Source of the DNA: Mytilus trossulus
Lineage: Eukaryota; Mollusca; Bivalvia; Mytilida; Mytilidae
Length of the DNA: 64,000 nt
Reading direction: 5' to 3'
Assembly (NCBI RefSeq): GCF_036588685.1
Contig: NC_086382.1
Location: 71,521,999 to 71,585,998 of the forward strand
Shown: positions 1 through 11,100 of the stretch, in pieces
How the letters are laid out: each line of letters opens with the position of its first letter
Position numbering within the stretch: position 1 is the stretch's first letter
Position numbers and translations under genes: made by a program
The notes under the pieces: generated by a model
What the model saw: the letters and a program-made list of their open reading frames with translations, nothing else
Database searches by the model: none
What the model was told of the DNA's origin: nothing

Positions 1-373
1 GTCTTGCATAAACATGATTATCATATACATATGTCTTTAAATAATTAACATGATACACATAATTTTGATAATTCTGATGACTAGCAATATAAATACGATT
101 ATGGTATGGACATGGGTATAAACATGATTAGCATCCACTCAACTTAAATTTACAGTAAGCTATTCATGCTATTTGTAACAACTTCCTATTTTCCAACTTC
201 ATTCTGGAATCTTTATTAAATCTCATAGAAAAATGGAAAAAAATTCTATTCTTGATGAACATGATGAAGTCATTCATCTTCATATTTCTAAATATTAAGT
301 TACTGCACAAAGTTTCAAGAAATCCCAAGTGTCCATTAAAAATTATAGTATTGATGATTTATCATAGCATGCA

Positions 374-537
374 TAGGATTCAACACATTTTTTCTTGAGG
401 TTATTGATGTGTAAACTATGGCAATTAACTCACACACTGAATAAAAGTCCAAAGGACTTTTACCGGTATGTAAAGTTTGTGACAAAGAACTCATGTTAAC
501 ACATCAATAACCTCTAGAAAAAATGTGTTTAATCCTA
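374..537. repeat. Foldback (MITE-like) element
   Basis: The outer ends pair as an inverted repeat: about 37 bases at 374-410 match the complement of 500-537 with a few mismatches. A second hairpin lies inside at 443-461, where AAAAGTCC and GGACTTTT pair across an AAA loop. No ORF is present. The form fits a small non-autonomous foldback element. No clear target-site duplication was seen. Confidence 0.6.
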
Positions 538-1705
538 ATAATTCTTATGCAAAATATTCGTGATTTTTAATTAACATTTTGTGTGGCAAAGCCTACTATA
601 ATTACATGTACCATCAAATGCACAATTGACAGGTTGGAACTAAGGAGTTGGCCGCCTTTTGGACTTACTAAAATCAATAAATGTTTGATAAATGCAACAA
701 AATCAAAAATGAAATAGTTATAGCACCTACCTCAAAAACTTCAATTTAATGAGATATTATCAAAATACATGTATTCTATTCCTTGAAAGTTTTCATTTGT
801 TTGAAGCGGTGTTTGCCATGACGTAAATGCGCCAAAGCATTCATGAAATTTCCTGGAATTTTATTAAGATTTTAATTTTATACATTTTCGAAGCTTTAGT
901 ACATTTGTTTTATTTATTTTTTGTTATAAATATTTATACATGATATATGCATTAGAATTATACAACTGTTATTTGTTTTTGGTTTTTTAATCTTAATTTG
1001 CTGAAAATCCTGGGATCCCTACCAGCATTTGTATTGCACATGAATAGATTACGAAAGTAGTTTCTGAAACATGGTTTATATCGAAGTGTAAACTAAGAGA
1101 AAAGTTCTAATTGACCAATTAAATTCAAGTATTGAAATTATAAGCAGAAAGAAGTGATTATCTTTCTTTCTGTGATGTGAATGCCATCTAGCCCCACTTG
1201 AGAAAAATAGAAAAATCCCAATGAACATGATGAAACTCTCTCTACTTATGAAACAGGAAGTAATGTTGTTGAATTTATGTTTCTCAACTCGTTCCATGGA
1301 TAAATAAAAGTATGTACAGAATTAATGCATACCAGTTGAACTACATAAAATGTAAAGCCCCTCTTATGAATAAAAGAATTAAACTGTAATGGATTAAGGG
1401 CTGCCAATATGCCTACATTTTACCTTTTTTCATTAAGTCATGTTAAGTTGACAGGACACAAATTAAAGGGATTTAACCTTTTTAACAAGTGGGTTGATTT
1501 TTAAAAAGTGGGGCGAGTTGGTGAAAAAGTGGGGAGATTTGGTGTGGGGTGGTTTGCCAGTGGCAGTTGGGCTATTTGTCCTGCTTCCTTTTGAAGTTAC
1601 AAAAAAAAAATTAAAAAAATCATGCAGACTTTGTCCCCTTTCACAAGAAATGCCTTCCTCATATTATGCCCCCTGTCATGCCTGTAGACTATATATATAT
1701 ATAGC

Positions 1706-1736
1706 CAGAGACATATAATTGTATTATATGTCTCTG
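1706..1736. repeat. Perfect hairpin, 14-bp stem with 3-nt loop
   Basis: CAGAGACATATAAT pairs exactly with ATTATATGTCTCTG across the loop TGT. It follows an (AT)n run. It could be a cruciform, a transposon remnant or chance AT-rich symmetry. It lies about 450 bp upstream of the UBE2J1 start codon. Confidence 0.6.
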
Positions 1737-2191
1737 ATATAGCTATAGTTGTGTAGAAATAATTTGGAAAATAAAAAATAATTTGGAAAATATTATATAT
1801 TATAAGTTATCATTCTTATAAGTTATACCATTTTTTTCTTAGATCGTCTGTGACACATCTGTTTAAATGATATGAATTTGTTGGATGTAAGCAACTTGTA
1901 CAACTGAGAATTGCAAATTGTTGTTCTTGACATTTTTATGTTCAATCTCACGTGTTTTCTACTTTCGTTTTGAGCGGAAGTGGCTATTCATAAGTTCCAC
2001 AAAATAAGACAATTCATCTCATTCGTCAATGAAAAAGTCAACACTCAATCAAAATTTAGATAACAAATCCATTTGGGAAGTTTGTTTATGTTTCACTCTC
2101 TTGTCAGATATTTTGCCACGTCTGTCTTAACAAATTCATCCTCTTTTCTTGCACTGAAACGTCAATTTACTGCAAAATCCATTTAACAACC

Positions 2192-5100
2192 ATGAAGGCT
2201 ATGTACAGTATGCGAAGTCCAGGTATAAACATTGAAATATTGTAAGAAGAAAAGACACACCCATAATTTGGCTTAAATCTGCATCACATCAGCCATGTCA
2301 GCTTAAAAATACCTTTTTATCGAATTGTTATTCTGCAGTCTCAGCAAAAAAAACAAACCCAAACAATCTATCTGCATACACATTTTATTTGGTTTCATTT
2401 TTGTCTGCCATTATTATGATTATTGTAATTATGTGAATACATGTACTTTCATTTTCAATTTGTTTTTGTGGTTACCTGAATCGGTATCAGGTCCGTTCGC
2501 GCCCAATACATTTTCGCACCCTACACGTTCGCACCTCACACGTTCGCATCCAAGGTCCGTTCGCACTCTTCACGTTCGCGCCCAATTTTAATTCAAATTC
2601 CAGTTGAATAATTGGAAAATCATGATTGTTGTTTTAAATTGCTTTGGTGTAAATACTCAGTCTGACTCTATTCAGCTTGGTATGAGTAAAATATTGAACA
2701 TTTTAAATAAAAAACACAAAAGATATTGTTTTTAACAGCTTGGTCCCTTTGATCTGAAACAATGAAAGAATAAAATATAGCAATACACTATTATGACCAA
2801 AACATGATAAAATTTATTCAGCACACAAAAAAAAAAAAAAACGTAGATCTAGTCAGAATCTCACTTTATTTTCAAACAAGTCAATGAAACAAATTTATAG
2901 CAATACACTAACCAAACCATGATTGAGAACAGAAACCCACTTTATGTAGAGAGGGTTATTATTATTTTAAACAATACACTAGCTATCAAAAACATGATTA
3001 AAATTTATTCAACACAAAAAAAAATGCTGTCTCACTTCATTTTGAAACAATGACAACAAATATAGATCTACTTAAAAAAATACACTTGCCAAAAGTTGAT
3101 TACAAAGTAATTAAACACAAACCCAATTAAAATTGGGTGCGAACGGACTTTTGGTGCGACCATGTAGGGTGCGAAAGTGAAAGGGGGCGAACATGAGTGG
3201 GTGCTAACGTGAATGGGCGCGAACGGACCCGGATTCACCTGAATATGTAGGTGGAGATTACTCTAACATCCAAAGGCTGTTTTGTCAGACAAGCTGGGTC
3301 TGGCAAAAAAGGCGTTAGAAGTCAGAGTAATCTCAGACTGCTAAATATGCTGAATTTAGGTTGACTCAATCATGCATTTATAAATGAATTTTATTCCAAT
3401 ATGAGTTGACGTGCTTCTTTTGCTTGTTAAGCAACACATAAAATTCTCCATATATATCTTATTCTGATACTCCACAAAGACTTAGAGATTTACATAACAT
3501 GTAGCATAATAAAAAAAATTACAATATACCTTCCGACATAAATCCACATGTATTGGAACCTGTTTGCAAATGCTTTGCCGATATTGTTGTTTTAAAATTT
3601 GCAATTAAAAAGAAGTTTTATTCTTATTTGGATGCGTAATAAAAAGAATTAATGAACAAAAGCATGGAGAAATCAACAAAATGAAAATAGAATAAAATTC
3701 TACAAATGTCTTTTAATGTTTTTTGACGCATTTAAGGGGGTCGCGGGTCTAAATAATTTGTTTTCCCTAATGTAGAATTTCTCTAAATTTTTTCATAAAT
3801 TAACAATAGAAAAATGAAATAAAAAATTGGATCACTGTTCATTTAAACTCACAATCTGCCTCCTAAAGAAGTGCGCAGTTAAAAGTTAATGTCCTTTTTT
3901 TCTGTTGAATAAATAGGAGAAATAAAGGTAATATCGAAATAAAAAAAGAGATAAATTACAGAAATCGCTAAAAATTTACAATTATTTAGTTTATGTCATG
4001 TATGTAAAGCTTATTTGAAAACAATAATAAAAAATATAGATCACCGATGGGTTAAAGAAGATATTTCAATTTTAATGCCAAAAAAAGTAATTTTCTCATT
4101 AAAGGGAGATAATTTGGAGCTTTTGCAATGATCATGATGATAAAAACATTTTAAAAGTCATCTGGGGTCAAACTGAATTGATTTTTTTGGTGGATTTTTA
4201 TACCATATCATAAATTATTAACTAAAAGTGTAATAAATAAAAATTGTAATAAAAAAACAAATCTTTAATTTTTTGCCGAATTTTTTGTACCCACCAGCCT
4301 TCTTAAGTCTTTTCAAAACATTACTTCATACAAATGAAAACACTAGCGTTGAAGGTTTTCTGTTACTTGAAGCATCAAAATTGATTTTCAAGGTACAGTA
4401 GGTTTTATTTTAAATTTTCTATTCTATTGTATAATTCGCATATTTAATACTGATTTCAGCAAGTCAAAATGACAGCTCCTTAGTTGAGTAATGTCAACAT
4501 TGGAATTGACGGAAGTATACGATAAAAAACATGTAAATCAAAAATGGCAATTGTTAGGTTTGAAAATTTAAACATTTAAAGAAGCAAACAGATTTTTTTT
4601 TAGTAGTTTGTCATACATGTCATACAAAATAATCCATGAAAGCTACAAATTTATTAGAATGTTTGAGCTTTACCTATCAGGGAGTAAAAAGGAACAGCCA
4701 CATACACAGTATACCCACCCTCTCTTCAATTTTTAATGACCATATTTGTCCTATCACTCAGGATAAAATTTGGATATCACGGCCCAGACCATATGTAAAT
4801 TTCCAACAAATATATGAATTCCATGAATTATTTCTTAAATAAACCCTTTTGTATTTTGAAATATGGTGTACATGTATTCACTTTTTATTTCCAGCCGTGA
4901 AGAGACTGATGAAAGAAGCACAGGAGCTACGGGAGCCAACAGAACTGTATTTCACACAACCTTTAGAGGTATCAGAAACATAATAATATAAGGACTATAC
5001 ATATGTAATAAACATGTGTTTTAACATGTTTAACATTGATTGAAAGTTTAAACATTTTTTGTAATGGATTTTCAAAAATTACTTTTTTAAGCTAGATATA

Positions 5101-8100
5101 TTAAAATTATGAAAAGAAAGGTAGGGATTGGTGGAAAGTGTTATGGATAAAACTAGAGGATTCTGATTATTTGACAAAATTTAAAAAAACAAGAGTAGCG
5201 AACATACTAAAAAAAGAATAGCCAAAAGTAATACATGTAATAACACAATATGATGATGATGACAATTTGTTTTATTTGTTTACAGGATAATTTATTTGAA
5301 TGGCATTTTACTATCAGAGGACCAGAAAACTCTGATTTTGATGGAGGATTGTATCATGGAAGAATAATACTGCCTCCTGATTATCCAATGAAACCCCCAA
5401 ATGTTATATTATTGACTGTAAGTATAGGGATAAACTGGTATTAAGCAATTAACATGTATGTGTCTCTGCCTTATACGATCATTCTTAAGATAGGCCACCA
5501 TTTCAGAGAATTTAACAACAGATCAGGCAAATTACTATGGCAAATCTCTTCTGCTTAGATCCTACATTTTGAATATTCACAATACAATATTTCAATGCTA
5601 TGTATCATTAAGTAAAAATGCTTTTAAAGGAGTTCCAATAATTGAGCATGTGATATTTTCTGTTTTAACATCTTCAAATGATAATGATGTGGGGAAAACA
5701 TGAAACTGAATACATAACGATGTGTAGTTCTTTTTAAAGAACTACCAGCAGCTACTTGTAAAATTTTCAATAAAAAACACAAATATATTGATTGAATTAA
5801 ACAACAGGTCAGACAGGCATAGTAATTATTCTAAAAAGATTAATTTTGTTGAAAAGGCAAATGATAGGTAACATATTTTTGAGGGGAGTTATCTCCCCTT
5901 GTTTTTTTTTCCATATATATTTTAACTTAAGTTGCATACGATACAGTTGCAGGGGAGGTAATGACGTTGCTAACCTAAAATGTTATTTTCGCGACGTCAA
6001 ACTGACATATCTGGAAAAGATGCATTTTACGACTGATTTTTATACGACCACAAAATTTGAAAAAATGTTGGCTTCGTCGTCTGCGTCGTTGTCGTCGTTG
6101 TCGTCCGAATACTTTTAGTTTTCGCACTCTAACTTCAGTAAAAATGAATAGAAATCTATGAAATTTTAACACAAGGTTTATGACCACAAAAGAAAGGTTG
6201 GGATTGATTTTGGGAGTTTTGGTTCCAACAGTTTAGGAATTAGGGGCTGAAAAAGGGCCCAAATAAGCATTATTCTTGGTTTTCACACAATAACTTTAGT
6301 TTAAGTGAATAGAAATCAATGAAATTTGAACACAATGTTTATGACCACAAAAGGAAGGTTGGTATTGATTTTTGGAGTTTAGGTCCCAACAGTTTAGGAA
6401 AAAGGGGCCAAAAAGGGACCCAAATAAGCATTTTTCTTGGTTTTCGCACCATAACTTTAGTATTTATAAATAGAAATCTATGAAATTTAAACATAAGGTT
6501 TATGACCATAAATGGAAGGTTGGTATTGATTTTGGGGGTTTTGGTCCCAACCGTTTAGGAATAAAGGACCCAAACTTTGTTTGATTTCATCAAAAATTGA
6601 ATAATTGGGGTTCTTTGATATGCCGAATCTAACTGTGTATGTAGATTCTTAATTTTTGGTCCCGTTTTCAAATTGGTCTACATTAAGGTCCAAAGGGTCC
6701 AAAATTAAACTTAGTTTGATTTTAACAAAAATTGAAACCTTGGGGTTCTTTGATATGCTGAATCTAAAAATGTACTTAGATTTTTTTATTATTGGCCCAG
6801 TTTTCAAGTTGGCCCAAATCGGGGTCCAAAATTAAACTTTGTTTGATTTCATCAAAAATTGAATAATTGGGGTTCTTTGATATGCCAAATCTAACTGTGT
6901 ATGTAGATTCCTAATTTTTGGTCCCGTTTTAAAATTGGTCTACATTAAAGTCCAAAGGGTCCAAAATTAAACTAAGTTTGATTTTAATAAAAATTGAATT
7001 CTTGGGCCTCTTTGATATGCTGAATCTAAACATGTACTTAGAATTTTGATTATGGGCCCAGTTTTCAAGTTGGTCCAAATCAGGATCCAAAATTATTATA
7101 TTAAGTATTGTAATACCAAGAAATTTTCAATTGCACAGTTATAAATTCAGCAATAGCAAAAAATCTTCAATTGCACAGTATTGTGCAATAGCAAGAAATC
7201 TTCAATTGCACAGTATTGTGCAATAGCAAATATTTTCAATTGCACAGTATTGCACAATAGCAAGATATATCTAATTGCACAATATTGTGCAATAGCAAGA
7301 AATTCCAATTGGATTTCAATTGAAGTTCTCTTTCTTTGTCCAGAATAGTAGTTGAATCAACTTAAATCATTGTTTTATACAATATACAATGTATATTCAC
7401 TTTTACTACCAACTGATAGATTAAAACAATCTTTACCATTCAGTCATTGTCAGTGATAACAAGCACTTTTTTTACACTTTAATATTTTATGATGTATTTA
7501 AATGAGTAGTTATTGTTGCAAACTTCATTAGAAATTTGAATTGAGATCAGTTTTGAAATAAGGGAAAGGGGGATGTGAAAAAAAAATTGGGGGGGTCAAT
7601 TTTTTTCATTTCAGATTTCATAAATAAAAAGAAAATTTCTTCAAACATTTTTTTGAGAGGATTCATATTCAACAGCATAGTGAATTGCTCAAAGGCCAAA
7701 ATTTTTTTTAAGTTCATTAGACCACATTCATTCTGTGTCAGAAACCTATGCTGTGTCAACTATTTAATCACAATCCAAATTTAGAGCTGAATCCAGCTTG
7801 AATGTTGTGTCCATACTTGCCCCAACCGTTCAGGGTTCAACCTCTGCGGTCGTATAAAGCTGCGCCCTGCGGAGCATCTGGTTATCATTCAAACTGAATT
7901 AATTTGAAAACAAGTTCATGGACCTCTATTTTTCAAAACAGCAATTTGTTTCATTTTGCAGGGAGATTATGTGACCCAAATTTTATAAAACTGTAAATAG
8001 AGGATTTTTTTAATTTTGAAAAACATGCAGCAAAAAATTACGTATTTTCCTCAATTCATGAATATTTGATAAATATGAGTTATTTCTGAATAAAAAATGC

Positions 8101-11100
8101 ATAATTTTTTAGGATAATTATAAAATACAGAAATTACAAATTATTTAACAAAAAAACAATTTGTGTTTATCTTTTATAAAAAAAAAGTTAACGTCTTTCT
8201 TTCGAAAAAGAAATTAAAGCCACAAATCTGAATTTTGAGCAAATATACAAAATTTCGACCTCATTTTACTCAAAAGGTAGCACATGAAGGTATATTTTTT
8301 CTTACATATTTGATGTAATCAGGTAAAAAATAGCCTATATGCAAATTTTCACGAACTTGTAAATACAGGATCAAAACTGTATCGTATGCCCTTAAATGTA
8401 AGAGTCAAGTTAATTTTCTTATTATACATTGCTCTAATAACCTGTTTAATTGTCAGTATTTTATAATCATCTTTTACTTTATGTATCTGGAATGGTTTAA
8501 CCAAATTTTAGTCTTCAGTATTGTCAATGAGACAACTCTCTACAAGAGACAAAATTAACAACTATAGGTCACTGTATGGCCTTCAACAATGAGCAAAGCC
8601 CATACTGCATAGTCAGCTATAAAAGGCACTGAAATGACAAATATAAAACAATTCAAACAATAAAACTAACGGCCTTATTATTAAGTACGAAAAATGAACG
8701 AAAAACAAATATGTAACATATCAACAGACAACAGCCACTGAATTAAAGTGTCCTGACTTGGGGCAGGCACATAGAGAATGTGGAAAGATTAAACAAATTA
8801 GCAGGATACTAACCCTCCCCATAACCTGGGACAGTCAATATTACACCTTTACACTGACTTAGAAATTGAGGCCTGACTCAGCTTCCTCATAACCCTCTAC
8901 ATTTTTATTCATATGTTAAAATCGCAATTAATAATGTTTACAGTAACTTAATTTTTATGTACATGAAGAAAAACTTAATTAAAATGAATATTTCAGCCAA
9001 ATGGAAGATTTGAAACTAATAAGAAGATATGTTTGAGTATATCTGGACATCATCCAGAGTCATGGCAACCATCTTGGTCTAGTAAGTAATAAGAAGTGAA
9101 TATAATGTAGAAAGTTTCTTCATCAAAACTATTGCTGCAAATGCAGACAAACCTCTTTTGCAAAATATATATATGTAGTCACTATTATTATTTTTTTATA
9201 TTCAGATTCAAATTAACATTTTCATGATTTTTTTCCTGCAAGAAAATTAACAGTAATTACCAAGAAATCTATCATGTCTAGATTAGAGTAGGGAGATGTG
9301 GTATGAATGCAAATGAGACAACTATCCACCAAAATAATGTGGAAGTAAGCAATTATAGACAACAATATGTCCTTCAACTCTGAGAAAAACCTATGCTATA
9401 TAGTTGCCTATAAAAGGCCTTGACATGAAAAATGAAACATTCAATTGTGAAAACAATGACTTGATTTATTACTTAACAATTTATGAAAAACAAATATAAC
9501 AGACATGAACCAGTGGCAACTACTGAACTATAGGCCCCTGATTTGGGACATACACACAAAAAATATGGCAGTTTTATACTAAGTTAACTTAAAGTTAACA
9601 TGCCTTATTTTAATAATAAGATTTCACTGTAATTTACACATGGCTTTATTTATTTAAAACAGTAAGGACTGCCTTATTAGTCAGCATAGGTTTTATGTCT
9701 TCCCATGGCAGTAGTACATATAGGGTCAAGTTAATAGATTACATGTACCTTTCAAAAGAAAAATTTCAACACAGTTTTCAATTTATTTCGTTATTTAACA
9801 GTTAGGACTGCCTTATTAGCCATCATAGATTTTATGTCTTCCCATGGCAGTAGTACTGGTCCTACACATATAGGGTCAAGTTAGTAGATTACATGTACCT
9901 TTATTTATTTCTTTTACTTAACAGTTAGGACTGCCTTATTAGCCATCATAGGTTTTATGCCTACACATGGAAGTGGTGCTATAGGATCACTGGATTACCC
10001 ACCAGAGGAAAGAAAGAAATTAGCAAAAAGGTCTGTTCAATTCGTCTGATTTATACATTTACATGGAAAACATATGTTCAATAGGAATTCATCTATTTTA
10101 AATCATGTTATTCAAACAAATTTATTATTATATATATCACACATTGTTTAAAAAAAAACAATCATAGCATTGACACTGCACTGTCTCAAACCAGGGTCAT
10201 GAATGTTATCACACACTGTCTCAGTCTGTCTGTCATTTTGATAGGATTCATATTATCAAAGATTAAAGGAGTCATAGTTTCAGGATAAGTTTTACATGCA
10301 ATGATTAGTGCTTGTTTGATATTAAAAAAACACAATCTATACCACGTGATACACAATTAAAATAAGTAGAAAATCGTAAACAGAGAGAACGTATGTTTTC
10401 CGGATTTTATTGCTATGATTTTATTGCGGATTTTGTAAACTATACAGATTGTAATAATTTATTAACCACTTTTGAAACTTATTATAAGTTTATCTTGTGA
10501 ATCCCCTGGTTCTTTTGATAATTCACACACAGGGATAAACCTATCTGGGATAGTTGTACCTCTTAGGATATTTGTTAACAACCAATAGTGCAATAAACTG
10601 AATAATTATTAAAAAAAAAAAAACCACAATCTCAATGAAATGACCAAAATTCTTTCTGTCCAAATCTAAAGTCATGATGCCATAATTTTCATTGGCATTT
10701 CAGATAAGTTCTTGACTGGCAGTTATGACTGTTTCCATTATTGCTCATATCAGAACATATTCAAAGTTCTATGGACATTTATATCTACTTAGTAACAGTA
10801 GCAATCAGATTAAAATACACAGATACTGTTTTATTTATAACTGCTTTTATTGTATGTAAAACTGTTTTTTTTATATTTTTTCAGAACTTTAGACTGGAAG
10901 TGTGAGAACTGTGGCAATATAGCCGCCATCCTAAAACCAGTGACAGAGGCATCTAAAGCTGCAAATGAAGAAGCCAAAGAATTAGCATCACAGATCAACT
11001 TTAGGGTACATAACTACATATTACAAAACTATTATTAACTATAGATCAACAGTTTAAAAATGTTTTGATACTAAAATCAAGAAAATATAAGTCCTGAATT

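Larger units (their letters stand above)
1..2191. other. Upstream intergenic region and presumed UBE2J1 promoter/5' UTR
   Basis: No coding exon is recognised here; the short reading frames have no family features. It contains a foldback at 374-537 and a hairpin at 1706-1736. Between about 1950 and 1985 there are an E-box-like CACGTG and a GCGGAAGTGG core that resembles an ETS site, roughly 200-240 bp before the UBE2J1 start codon. That placement is plausible for a TATA-less housekeeping promoter, but this is inference. Confidence 0.4.

Noticed and set aside
2325-2591. 88-codon frame near the first MITE
   Set aside because: Its C-terminal half is a translation of the MITE terminal repeats (Ser/His/Arg/Thr-rich iterations).
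4636-4842. 68-codon frame in UBE2J1 intron 1
   Set aside because: Lies wholly between a good donor and acceptor of the gene and has no family features.
7125-7310. CRISPR-like spaced repeats
   Set aside because: Units are imperfect, the spacers are near-identical, and the genome is eukaryotic; this is a tandem repeat in a transposon.
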